Below the pieces are notes generated by a model. That model saw only the letters and a program-made list of their open reading frames with translations. It ran no database searches and was not told the DNA's origin. Shown here one piece after another: positions 31,997 to 41,698 of a stretch of 64,000 bases of DNA. The position numbers and the translations under genes were made by a program. The stretch's first letter is position 1. Each line of letters begins with the position of its first letter. The DNA lies in the NCBI GenBank assembly GCA_003243425.1, contig QFQP01000028.1, positions 31,740 to 95,739 on the forward strand, in the 5' to 3' direction. Source of the stretch: Archangium gephyra (GTDB lineage: Bacteria > Myxococcota > Myxococcia > Myxococcales > Myxococcaceae).

Positions 31997-32842
31997 TCAT
32001 CGCGAGAGGAAGCGGCGCGAAGGCACCTGCTTCCGCTTCGCTGCGTTGCGAGCGGCCAGCGCCGCGGTGACCAGCAGCACCAGCTTCTCGTCAGACAAAT
32101 GAGCGGGCTTGGTGAATCCGAGCTGCTCTTCGAGTCGACGAGACAGGGTCGCGAAGAGATTGAGCCGGGCTTCCATGCCGAGCTCCTCGCGACGCAACGA
32201 CGCCGAGAACAACACCGCTTCTTCTTCAGCCGTGAGCTTCGCGACCCGCGCGCGGAAATCTGCGTCAGCGAGCAGCGACGTGTCGCCGTCGGGGCGCTCG
32301 AGCGCAGTGGGGATCTTCAGCTTGCGTTCGCGCACCACGATGGTGCCCGCGAGAATGTCACCGAGCCGCTGCTGAGATTCCGACACCAGCGCGGTGGCGC
32401 CTCCCACCAGGTAGAACAGCGGCATCTTGTCGAGCGGGCGCACCAGGTTTCGCAGCAGCGAAGCGGTCACGCCCACGCGCACGCCGGTGTCCTGAATCAC
32501 GCGCAGGCCCATGACGCGCTTGCCGACGGTCTGGCCGCTCCAGAGGCTCTCGAGCACCACCATGTAACCCCAGTCGACGACGAACCAGACGACGAACTGG
32601 GCCGCCATGCCGAGGCCGAGCACCGCCGAGCCGTTGCCGATGGCGAGGCCGAACACCGCCGCCACCAGCATGATGACCAGAAAGCCGACGTAGGTGAGCA
32701 ACAGGCTGACGAAGGTGTCGATCAACAGCGCGAGCAGCCGGCTCATCAGCCCCGCGAGCACGAAGTTGAACTCGACGTATTCGGGCGTGAGGACCGTGTG
32801 CGTACCGTCGAGCCGTGCAGGTGCGTCGAGCGCCGTCGCCAT
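31997..32842 (-). CDS. RDD-family membrane protein
   Basis: 281 residues. RDD-domain features are seen (YVEFNFVLAGLMSRLLALLI with the conserved R and D region, then WSGQTVGKRVMGLRVIQDTG). Three to four membrane helices occupy the N-terminal half; the C-terminal ~100 residues are soluble and helical. RDD proteins are usually transporters or membrane adaptors of unclear substrate. Divergent from a SpoIIM-like gene across 34 bp, a pairing often seen with MoxR/DUF58 loci such as the one downstream. Confidence 0.88.
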   Translation of the reverse strand: MATALDAPARLDGTHTVLTPEYVEFNFVLAGLMSRLLALLIDTFVSLLLTYVGFLVIMLVAAVFGLAIGNGSAVLGLGMAAQFVVWFVVDWGYMVVLESLWSGQTVGKRVMGLRVIQDTGVRVGVTASLLRNLVRPLDKMPLFYLVGGATALVSESQQRLGDILAGTIVVRERKLKIPTALERPDGDTSLLADADFRARVAKLTAEEEAVLFSASLRREELGMEARLNLFATLSRRLEEQLGFTKPAHLSDEKLVLLVTAALAARNAAKRKQVPSRRFLSR

Positions 32843-32876
32843 GATGAGGCGCCAAGTCTAGACTGCACGGCCACTC

Positions 32877-33875
32877 ATGGAACTGTCGGAGTTCGTCGAG
32901 CAGCGTCGGCCGAAGTGGAGCGCCCTGGAGCGGCTGCTGGACACCGTGGAGCGCGACGGGCTTTCACGGCTGTCACTCGACGACGCCCGCGCACTGTCGC
33001 GGCTGTATCGATCGACCTCTTCCGATCTGCTGTGGGTGCGCGCGCGTGCCGGTGCTGCTGAGCTGAGCGGCTACCTCAACGATCTCGTCGGCCGCGCGTA
33101 CGCCATCACGTACCCCGGTCGCCCGTTCCGCTGGAGCGCGGTCGGTCGGTTTCTCTCGCTCGGCTTCCCCGACGTCATGGCGCGCGAGTGGCGCATGTTC
33201 GTCGCGTCATTCCTGCTCTTCGTCGCGGGCTTCGGCTTCGGGTGGATCGGCATGATGTTCGACCCGGAAGCCGCGCCGTACCTCGTGCCCGGTCAGCACC
33301 AATCACTCGACCCCGAAGAGCGCGCACAGAAGGAAGCGAAGGGCGACGTGGCGGGCGTCGGCGAGCAGGCTGCGTTCACCAGCTTCCTCTTCACCCACAA
33401 CATTCAGGTCGCGTTCCTCGCCTTCGCGCTCGGCCTCACCGCGGGCATCGGCACCGCGATCCTCATGTTCCTCAACGGCGTGATGCTGGGCTCGCTCGCG
33501 TGGGTCTACACGTCGAAGGGGCTCGCCGGCTGGTTCTGGGCGTGGATCCTTCCGCACGGCATCCCCGAGATCTCCGCGATCGTCATCGCCGGCGCCGCGG
33601 GTTTCGTGCTGGCGCGCGCCATGATTGCGCCCCGGGGCCTGTCCCGCCGCGCAGCACTCAAGCGCGAAGGGCTCACCGCGCTGCATCTGCTGCTCGGCAC
33701 GCTCGCGCTCTTCGTGCTCGCGGGGTTCATCGAAGGCACGATCTCGCAGATCCACCCGCCGAAGCTCTCGGTGGCCTTCAAGATCTCGTTCGCGCTGATG
33801 GTCGGCTCAGGCGTGTACGCGTACCTGTGGTCAGGCGCGCTGCGGCAGTTGTGGAAGAGCGCTGAACCTCAGTGA
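32877..33875 (+). CDS. SpoIIM/DUF95-family membrane protein
   Basis: 332 residues. The N-terminal cytoplasmic helix bundle (SEFVEQRRPKWSALERLLDT; LSLDDARALSRLYRSTSSDL) is typical of DUF95. About six membrane helices follow, with the conserved FTSFLFTHNIQVAFLAFALG and GIPEISAIVIAGAAGFVLAR segments. The same domain in Bacillus SpoIIM takes part in septal peptidoglycan hydrolysis; in Gram-negatives the role is unknown. It converges with the zinc-ribbon gene, overlapping by 7 bp. Confidence 0.88.
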   Translation: MELSEFVEQRRPKWSALERLLDTVERDGLSRLSLDDARALSRLYRSTSSDLLWVRARAGAAELSGYLNDLVGRAYAITYPGRPFRWSAVGRFLSLGFPDVMAREWRMFVASFLLFVAGFGFGWIGMMFDPEAAPYLVPGQHQSLDPEERAQKEAKGDVAGVGEQAAFTSFLFTHNIQVAFLAFALGLTAGIGTAILMFLNGVMLGSLAWVYTSKGLAGWFWAWILPHGIPEISAIVIAGAAGFVLARAMIAPRGLSRRAALKREGLTALHLLLGTLALFVLAGFIEGTISQIHPPKLSVAFKISFALMVGSGVYAYLWSGALRQLWKSAEPQ

Positions 33876-34345
33876 TGCGTCAGCGCGTTGAGCACGATGC
33901 TGGCCATGCTCACCAACACCGCGAGCGCGCCCAGCACCATGCCGATGAGCGCGTATTCGTTGCCTCGCTGCGTACCGTTCGAATCGGCGATCTGCTGCCG
34001 CGCGATGAAGCCGGTCACGATCGCTCCGATGCCTGAAAACGGGATGCAGCACAGAATGCCCAGCACGAACGACGCGATCGCCAGCTGGTTGATCGGCAGG
34101 CTCTGATTGCCGCGCGTGAACCCGGCCGGCGGAGGCCCCTGGTACCCACCGCTCAATGGCGCGGGTGGAGGCGCGATGGGCGGGACGGCTGGCTGCTTCG
34201 GCGGCTCCACCACCAGGGGCGGCGGCGGCGCGACCCAACCTGATTCGCGCGGCACCTCGAAGCTCGCGGTGCACGCCTGACAGGTGAGCCGGCCACCCGG
34301 CATGCCGTTGTTCTCAGCGCCACAGTTCGGACAGAAGACCTTCAC
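33869..34345 (-). CDS. zinc-ribbon membrane protein with DUF4190-like domain
   Basis: 158 residues. Zinc ribbon CPNCG ... CQAC (residues ~4-25), then a Pro-rich linker. A two-helix membrane domain follows (LAIASFVLGILCCIPFSGIG; LIGMVLGALAVLVSMASIVL) of the DUF4190 type. It is the last gene of the MoxR operon; its start overlaps the DUF58 stop by 4 bp. Function unknown. Confidence 0.8.
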   Translation of the reverse strand: MKVFCPNCGAENNGMPGGRLTCQACTASFEVPRESGWVAPPPPLVVEPPKQPAVPPIAPPPAPLSGGYQGPPPAGFTRGNQSLPINQLAIASFVLGILCCIPFSGIGAIVTGFIARQQIADSNGTQRGNEYALIGMVLGALAVLVSMASIVLNALTHH

Positions 34346-35646
34346 AGCGTGCCTCTTGCTTTGATCTCGAGGTACCGGTTCACGGCCGCCAGAGACAGTT
34401 GATCGGCTTCGACGTCGACGACCGTCACCCCGTCCTGGCCGACTTTGCGTTTCATCGCTTCACGCTCGAGCAGCAGTTCGCTTGCCACGGCGTGTTGGTA
34501 CGCAAGCTCAGGGTCTTTCGGGGGCGTCGACAACAGCTCGCCCAGTGCTGCGTCTTTCACCGAAAGACACAACGGCACATGACGCTTCGCGAGCCGGCGC
34601 ATGGGGTCGACCATGGTCTGCGCCTGGTCTTCGTCGATGAAGTCGGTGAACACGCACAGCAGCGATCGCTTCACCAGCCGCACGTTCAGCTCTTTGAAGA
34701 GCGCGAGGTAGTCGACGTAGGTGAGGTGCGGTTTCGCCGTGTAGAGCGCGTCGACGATCTTCCGGTACTGCAGTCGACCGTTGGCCGGCGCGAGGTAGGT
34801 CTTGATGCCGTCGGCGAACACCACGAGGCCGACGCGATCTCCGTTGCGCACGGCGACGAACGCGAGAAACAGCGCTGCGTTCACCGCGTGGTCGAGCTTG
34901 GTGAGGCCGTCGACCCGCGCTGCCATCGATCGCCCGGCATCGACGCCGATCAACACCGTCTGGCTGCGCTCCGACTCCATGACGCGCGTGACCGGCTTGC
35001 CGCGGCGGGCGGTGGCCTTCCAGTCGACGTCACGAACCGAGTCGCCCTGCGCGTAGTCACGAAGGCGCGCGAACTCAGAGCCACGACCGTCACGACGAAG
35101 CTGGCGCAGCCCGAGGTTCACGAAGTCGAGCGCCGCGTCGGACAGCAGCAATCGGCTGGCGCCACGCATGTCGGGGAACACGCTCACCGATGTCGCCGCG
35201 GGAATCACGCGTTCGTGCCACGTGAAGCCGAGGGGCCCCCGCACCCGAACATGAAGATCACCGAACTCGAAGCGGCCACGTTTCGAAGGCGTGGTCGTGT
35301 AGGTCACGCGGCCGCGCGTGGCGCCAGCCAACGACAACGAGAGCTGCTCCGGTGAGCTCTCGAACTCGAGTGGTGAATCGTCTCTCAGCTCGATGTTCAC
35401 CGCGCGGCCGGGGTTGACGAGGTGAATGGCGATCGGCGCGGCCACGCCCACCTGAAAACGCACCGGCATTTCGCGCCACACCTTGAGCTGTGTCTTGCGA
35501 GCGACCGCAAAGTCGGCCGCGGCGATGGCCAGCAGCACCACGTCGAAGAACGCCACCAGCGGACCGATGCCCGTGATGAAGCCCGCCGCCATCGTCGGCA
35601 GCGCGAGCAGACACAGCAGCACCCAGAGTCGGCCGGAGGGAATCAT
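34342..35646 (-). CDS. DUF58-domain protein (MoxR-associated)
   Basis: 434 residues from ATG 35646 (MIPSGRLWVLL); upstream frame rejected because it overlaps the MoxR gene. Two membrane helices at the N-terminus are followed by a beta-rich segment. The DUF58 signature is EFARLRDYAQGDSVRDVDWK, with a VWA-like C-terminal part (VLIGVDAGRSMAARVDGLTK). DUF58 proteins pair with MoxR ATPases as metal-binding VWA-like partners. Four bases separate it from moxR. Confidence 0.93.
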   Translation of the reverse strand: MIPSGRLWVLLCLLALPTMAAGFITGIGPLVAFFDVVLLAIAAADFAVARKTQLKVWREMPVRFQVGVAAPIAIHLVNPGRAVNIELRDDSPLEFESSPEQLSLSLAGATRGRVTYTTTPSKRGRFEFGDLHVRVRGPLGFTWHERVIPAATSVSVFPDMRGASRLLLSDAALDFVNLGLRQLRRDGRGSEFARLRDYAQGDSVRDVDWKATARRGKPVTRVMESERSQTVLIGVDAGRSMAARVDGLTKLDHAVNAALFLAFVAVRNGDRVGLVVFADGIKTYLAPANGRLQYRKIVDALYTAKPHLTYVDYLALFKELNVRLVKRSLLCVFTDFIDEDQAQTMVDPMRRLAKRHVPLCLSVKDAALGELLSTPPKDPELAYQHAVASELLLEREAMKRKVGQDGVTVVDVEADQLSLAAVNRYLEIKARGTL

Positions 35647-35650
35647 CGGG

Positions 35651-36660
<1,010 letters not shown>

Positions 36661-36664
<4 letters not shown>

Positions 36665-37944
36665 GCGATCTGTTCCTTGCGGTGATGGTTCAACGTCTTG
36701 CGAGCGAGCGCGGCCAGCGTGGCGACGCGTTCGACGTCAGCTTCCGAATTGGTGCTGCGAGCGGCTTGCGCCAGGTCGAGCAGGGCGCGCGCGAGGTCCT
36801 TCCGGCCGCGCACCTCGAGCGCCGCGCCGATCTCCGCTGGCTCACTGCGGCTGCTGACGCCGGCCTTGGCGGCGAACTCGGCGGCGAGCTGCCGCACGAT
36901 GCTCTGCGCGGCGTGCGCGTGGTGCTTGCCTTCCCGGTACAGGCGGCTGGTGGCGAAGAGCGCGTCGGTGCTGCCGACCCGCAGCTCTTCTTTCGGCACC
37001 TTCGGTCGGCCGAACCTCCGCAGCGCCATCGCCCACAACGCGAGCCCCAGAATCACCTGACCCACGGCGTACTGAAGGCCGTAGCGCGCGGCGAACTCGC
37101 CCATCGAGCGCTCGCCGGTGAAGCCGTGGTGGTACTCGTCGAACGCCACCGGCCCGTTCGACGCCACGGTGCTGATGAGCGAGTGCCAGAACACCGCGTT
37201 GTCCGCCGTCGCGATGTTGCGGTTCATCGCCAGCTCCGGCGCGCCGATGATGATGATGCGGCCCTGGCCGTACGGGAGCAGCGCCGCCACCGGCTCTTCG
37301 AGCTTCTCGTCGACCAGCAGCGGCACCGCGCCGGGGGGCAGTTCGAGGAAGGCGCGCACCTTCACTACCACGCGCTGAACACCCTGCGTGTAGCGGCTGG
37401 GCTGGCCGGGAACGAGCGTGCGTACGTCGAGCGTGGTCGAGGTGCGCGACGACTTCACGTCGAGATCCTCGAGCAGCTTGGGGTCGCGATAGCTCGCCGG
37501 CACGTAGACCAGCGTGGCGCCGTTTCGAATGTGCTCGAGCAGCTTGTCGCTTTCCTTTTCTGTGATCGCCGGCGAGCGAAGCGCGTTGAGCCCACGCTGC
37601 TTGAACTCGGCGTCGTCGGCTTCCGCGTCGCGCTCGTCGTCGACGCCGCCGTCGGAGCCATCGATGGCGATCTTGTCGAAGCCCAGCTCTCGCTCGAAGC
37701 GCGTGCCGAGCATCACCAGGCTGCGATTGGGAGGAATGATCTGCAGGTCCTGCTGCATGCGCGTGACGGGCACGCCGGTCTCCGAGAGCAGCAGGTAGAG
37801 CGCGCGTGCGCCGTCGGGCTCGCTCTTGAACGTCGAGAGCTGGTCCGCGAAACCGCCGCGCCGCGCGCCTTGCACGAGGAACCACCCGAGTACGCCGGCC
37901 AGCAACAGCCCGCCGACCACCAGAATGGGGAAACGATCACGCAC
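36661..37944 (-). CDS. DUF4350-domain membrane protein
   Basis: 427 residues, GTG start overlapping the upstream stop by 8 bp. An N-terminal membrane helix (FPILVVGGLLLAGVLGWFLV) is followed by the DUF4350 domain (DGARALYLLLSETGVPVTRM; SLVMLGTRF) and a GRIIIIGAPELAMNRNIATA block. A second membrane segment (GQVILGLALWAMAL) precedes a helical C-terminus. DUF4350 proteins occur in MoxR-DUF58-DUF4129 loci; role unknown. Confidence 0.88.
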
Positions 37945-39733
37945 GTGTGGTCGCTCCCTCGGTGGGCGGCGCCAGCAACGGCTCGGTGATCTGACGGAAC
38001 ATCGTCCACGCGAGCGCGTCGACGCCGAGCTTCCCGTACCAGGCGAAGTCGAACCGTCGCGTCAGCTCCTTGAAGGCCGTCTTCGCGCTCGAGCTCCCCT
38101 TGAACGCGAACAGGTACTCCCAGTTGCTGAACGTGGGGTCGTAATCGATGACGCCATCACGGTGCAGTCGCGAGAGCAGCGCCAGATAGAGATGACGAAT
38201 CGCCTCGCGGTATTCGCCCCTGGCCGCCAGCTCGTCGGCGAGCCCGGCCCAGGTCTCCGAGGGCTTCGACAGCGCGCTCATGGCGTCGTGTGCGAGTGGT
38301 TGCTGCTGCAGGCCGTTGCTCTCGTCGAGCACGGCGTTCGACTTGTCCTTCAACTTCACCGAGCGAATGAGAATGACCAGCAGCACGGCCACCACGAGCA
38401 CGATGGCGCCGATCATCACCGCGTTCGCAGCGCCCATCGACACGGACGGCCCGTCGATCTTCGGGGTGTCGCGTTCTTGCGGCTCGCGTTTGCGCAACCA
38501 TTCGAAGAAGTCGCGGATCAACTTCGACAGCCAGCCGGGCTCGTCGTCTTCGTTTTCGACTTCCGGGTTCTCGACGACCGGCGCGGGGTCCTGAAATTCG
38601 GGCCGCTCGAGGATCTTCTTCGCAGTGTCCTGCGCGTCGATGGCGGGCGCTGCGTCCTGCAGCTCGGAGAACAACCGAAGGCTCTCGCGGAGGTCTGCCT
38701 CCGCGGCATCGCAGTCTTCGTTCACGTCGAGCCGCGTCTCGATGCGCGTCAGTATTCGTGACAGCGAGCTTTGATCTTCATCGGCCCAGCCACGGCGCAG
38801 CGGCGTGAGGTCGACTCGCATGTCGCAGTCGTCGACGAGCCGCTCGGCGCGGAGCACCAACGCGTTTTCAGCCAGCGCGCTCGACGCAGAGAGCAGCACC
38901 AACGCCAGGGTCAGCATCACTCCGCGCGGCCGTGCCCGTCGCGGCAGTTGCTCGACCTGCGCGATGAGGTCGAGACCTTCCTGACGTACGCGACCGTCGA
39001 TCAGCAGCAGCGCCGCCGAGGCTGCACGAATCGGCTCGAACAACGCGAAGGTCACGGTCGCGATGGTCGCCAGCCACACCGGGTTGTCGAGCGAGGCGAA
39101 ACGATCGACGAAGGTGACGTCGAAGCCGAACACGCCGCGCAGCAACGACAACACCACCATCGTCGTGGTCTGCAGGTTCAACGCGAGCAGCACCTGGCTC
39201 AGCCCGCACAAGCGCACGAACGGCGCCACGAAGCGGGTGGGGCCCAGCAACTTCGCCGAAGTGCCGTACAGCCCGAGCACGCTGCCTTCGCCGCGCATCA
39301 CGACCGCATACGCCGCGGTGTGCGCGCCCACGAAGAGGAAGCCGACCCCGAGTGTGACGGTCCACAGGAGCCCGTTGACGATGAACAACCACGCCGACGC
39401 GGTGATGAGGCCGGGCGCGCGCTTCAACGCGGCCTTCAAGCTCGCGCGCACCGAAGGCGGCGTGGTGCCGAGCACCTGTTGGTCCGCGTAGTGGCAGGCA
39501 GCACCCTGGGTGATGGCGCGGAACATCCACGCGAGCGTGAACATCGCCACCGGTAGCAGCAGGCTCGCGCCACGACGAATGGCCTCGGCGAGCGAGAACA
39601 ACGCGCCGACGAGGAACGCACCGGAGGGCAGGGTGATGGCCCACAGCCCGGCCGACGTGACGCTCAGTCGCACGGCAGCGTCGAACAGCGCGACCGAATT
39701 CCGGGGTTTGAGCTCGAGCGCGTCGACGGCCAT
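37937..39733 (-). CDS. DUF4129-domain integral membrane protein
   Basis: 598 residues. The N-terminal ~300 residues carry about six membrane helices. A periplasmic helical part is followed by another membrane helix (AVMIGAIVLVVAVLLVILIR). The C-terminal DUF4129 domain (ARGEYREAIRHLYLALLSRL ... NWEYL ... FDFAWYGKLG) is clear. This domain is a regular partner of DUF4350, MoxR and DUF58 proteins. Second gene of the six-gene operon. Confidence 0.85.
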   Translation of the reverse strand: MAVDALELKPRNSVALFDAAVRLSVTSAGLWAITLPSGAFLVGALFSLAEAIRRGASLLLPVAMFTLAWMFRAITQGAACHYADQQVLGTTPPSVRASLKAALKRAPGLITASAWLFIVNGLLWTVTLGVGFLFVGAHTAAYAVVMRGEGSVLGLYGTSAKLLGPTRFVAPFVRLCGLSQVLLALNLQTTTMVVLSLLRGVFGFDVTFVDRFASLDNPVWLATIATVTFALFEPIRAASAALLLIDGRVRQEGLDLIAQVEQLPRRARPRGVMLTLALVLLSASSALAENALVLRAERLVDDCDMRVDLTPLRRGWADEDQSSLSRILTRIETRLDVNEDCDAAEADLRESLRLFSELQDAAPAIDAQDTAKKILERPEFQDPAPVVENPEVENEDDEPGWLSKLIRDFFEWLRKREPQERDTPKIDGPSVSMGAANAVMIGAIVLVVAVLLVILIRSVKLKDKSNAVLDESNGLQQQPLAHDAMSALSKPSETWAGLADELAARGEYREAIRHLYLALLSRLHRDGVIDYDPTFSNWEYLFAFKGSSSAKTAFKELTRRFDFAWYGKLGVDALAWTMFRQITEPLLAPPTEGATTRA

Positions 39734-39736
39734 CGG

Positions 39737-40009
39737 TCAGAGCTTCGCCAGGGTGATTGCGACGCCGTAGAAGCTGCCGAACAGAATCGCGACGGCCAGC
39801 AGCGCGAGCGTGATGCCCCCCGCCGACCAGTCTTGCCGCACCGCGAGCTTGCGGACCTTCGCCAGCCGCTCACCCAGGCACTTCGCGCAGCGATTGATGC
39901 CTTCGAACTGCGTCGTGCACTCGGTACAGATGACGTTCCGGCACTCGACGCAGATTCCGAGACCGGCACGATCTGGATGGTAATGGCACCGCCCCGACCC
40001 GAGAGACAT
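39737..40009 (-). CDS. small B-box-type zinc-finger membrane protein
   Basis: 90 residues. A His/Cys cluster (CHYHPDRAGLGICVECRNVI, then CTECTTQFEGINRCAKC) resembles the B-box-type zinc finger found at the N-terminus of some bacterial rhomboid-related proteins. One membrane helix follows (GGITLALLAVAILFGSFYGV). First gene of the MoxR operon, 3 bp before the DUF4129 gene. Confidence 0.75.
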   Translation of the reverse strand: MSLGSGRCHYHPDRAGLGICVECRNVICTECTTQFEGINRCAKCLGERLAKVRKLAVRQDWSAGGITLALLAVAILFGSFYGVAITLAKL

Positions 40010-40035
40010 GGCGGTGCCAGCTTACGCAGAAACGC

Positions 40036-41556
40036 TCAGAGTTCTTCGAGGAACTCGTCGTTGTAGGTGTAGCGGCCCAGACGTTTGAGCAGCGCTTCCA
40101 TGGCCTCGACGGGCTTGGCCGAGAAGAGCATTCCGCGGAGCTTGCGGATCTTCTCGTACTCCTTGAACTGGAAGAGCTTCTCTTCTTTGCGCGTGCCCGA
40201 CTGGGCGATGTTGATCGCCGGCCAGATGCGCTTCTCGCCCAGCAGGCGATCGAGCGTGACTTCGGAGTTACCGGTGCCTTTGAACTCTTCGAAAATCACC
40301 TCGTCGGCGCGCGAGCCGGTGTCGATGAGCGCGGTGCCCACGATGGTCAGGGTGCCGGCCTCTTCGGTGGCGCGCGCGGCGCCGAACAGCCGCTTGGGCT
40401 TCTCGAGCGCACGCGAGTCGACGCCGCCCGACATGGTGCGGCCCGAAGACTCGACTTCCTTGTTGTAGGCGCGCGCCAGTCGCGTGATCGAGTCGAGCAG
40501 CACGATGACGTCCTTGCCGGCTTCGACCAGCCGCTTGGCGCGCTCCATCGCCAGCTCGGCGACGCGGAGGTGATCGGCGGTCTTGTGATCGCTCGACGAC
40601 GCCAGCACCTCGGCCTTGATGTTGCGGCGCATGTCGGTCACTTCTTCGGGGCGCTCGTCGATGAGCACCACCATCAGGTGCATCTCGGGGTGATTGTTGA
40701 GAATCGCCTGCGCGATGCGCTGGAGCATGATCGTCTTGCCGGTCTTGGGCGGCGCGACGATGAGCGAGCGCTGGCCCTTGCCGAGCGGCGCGATCAGATC
40801 GAGCACGCGCGTCACGAACTCCTTGTGGCCGTTCTCGAGCTTGATGCGATCGATGGGGTCGACCGACGTGAGGTCGGCGAAGTGCGGCAAGCGCGTGGCG
40901 ACTTCGACCGGCTGCCCGTCGACGCTCTCGACGCTGACGATGGTGCCCTTGAGGCCCTTCATCTGCGCCTTGGCGACCAGGTACTGGCCGGCGCGCAGCC
41001 GGAGCTTCTGCACCAGGTTCTTCGGAATCTCGGCGTCGTCCGGCCCGGGCATCAGGTTGCGCTTCAAGCTGCGCAGCGCAGCGTTCATGCCCTTGACGTC
41101 GAGGTCGAGCACGCCTTCGACCTGCTGCACCGGCACCGTGACCGGGAGCCCGGCGCTCTGCTGCTGACGCATCTGCGTCTGCTGCTGGGCCTGGGCCTGT
41201 TGCTGGGCGATGCGCTGCTTGTACTGATCGAACTCCTGCGGCGTGAGGAAGACGTTCACCACCTGGCCGTCGGGCTGGATGATCTTGCGGAAGGCCTGCC
41301 CGTCTTCGGCGAAGAAGACCGGGTTGCCCTTGCGACGACGGCGCCGACGCTTGCGGCGGCCCTGACCGGGTTGTCCCGGCTGGCCCGGCTGTCCACCTTG
41401 CGCCTGACCGCCACCTTCTTCTGGGCCGTCGTCTTCGCCTTCGCCGTCACCGTCATCGCCACCATCGTCGCCGTCGTCACCGCCACCGCCAGCAGGCGGC
41501 GCGGGGGGAGCAGGGGCCGTGGGGTCGTTCGGATCGGTCGATTCTTCTGCGCTCAT
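40036..41556 (-). CDS. rho: transcription termination factor Rho with acidic/basic N-terminal extension
   Basis: 506 residues. The N-terminus (~1-75) is Pro-, Gly-, Asp- and Glu-rich, then polybasic (GRRKRRRRRRKGN). An OB/cold-shock-like segment contains LMPGPDDAEIPKNLVQKLRL. The RecA-like motor is intact: Walker A APPKTGKT, VLIDERPEEVTDMRRNIKAE, Q-loop MSGGVDSRAL, R-loop EEFKGTGNSEV. The usual GFGFLR RNA-binding motif of the OB fold is not evident; the matching stretch reads KGMNAALRSLKRN. Rho is an RNA-dependent helicase that ends transcription. Confidence 0.96.
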   Translation of the reverse strand: MSAEESTDPNDPTAPAPPAPPAGGGGDDGDDGGDDGDGEGEDDGPEEGGGQAQGGQPGQPGQPGQGRRKRRRRRRKGNPVFFAEDGQAFRKIIQPDGQVVNVFLTPQEFDQYKQRIAQQQAQAQQQTQMRQQQSAGLPVTVPVQQVEGVLDLDVKGMNAALRSLKRNLMPGPDDAEIPKNLVQKLRLRAGQYLVAKAQMKGLKGTIVSVESVDGQPVEVATRLPHFADLTSVDPIDRIKLENGHKEFVTRVLDLIAPLGKGQRSLIVAPPKTGKTIMLQRIAQAILNNHPEMHLMVVLIDERPEEVTDMRRNIKAEVLASSSDHKTADHLRVAELAMERAKRLVEAGKDVIVLLDSITRLARAYNKEVESSGRTMSGGVDSRALEKPKRLFGAARATEEAGTLTIVGTALIDTGSRADEVIFEEFKGTGNSEVTLDRLLGEKRIWPAINIAQSGTRKEEKLFQFKEYEKIRKLRGMLFSAKPVEAMEALLKRLGRYTYNDEFLEEL

Positions 41557-41698
41557 GCAGTCTTCTCTTCTCTCGCTGTGGGACAGGGGCGATTTCCGGG
41601 GCGAAAGAGCCGCCAGAGCGTCCCTGAACCGTCCCGGGGCCTTGCGAGGAATTCCTCAAGACCCGAACGAGCCGGCGAGCGATTTCGTAGCAGCAGTC

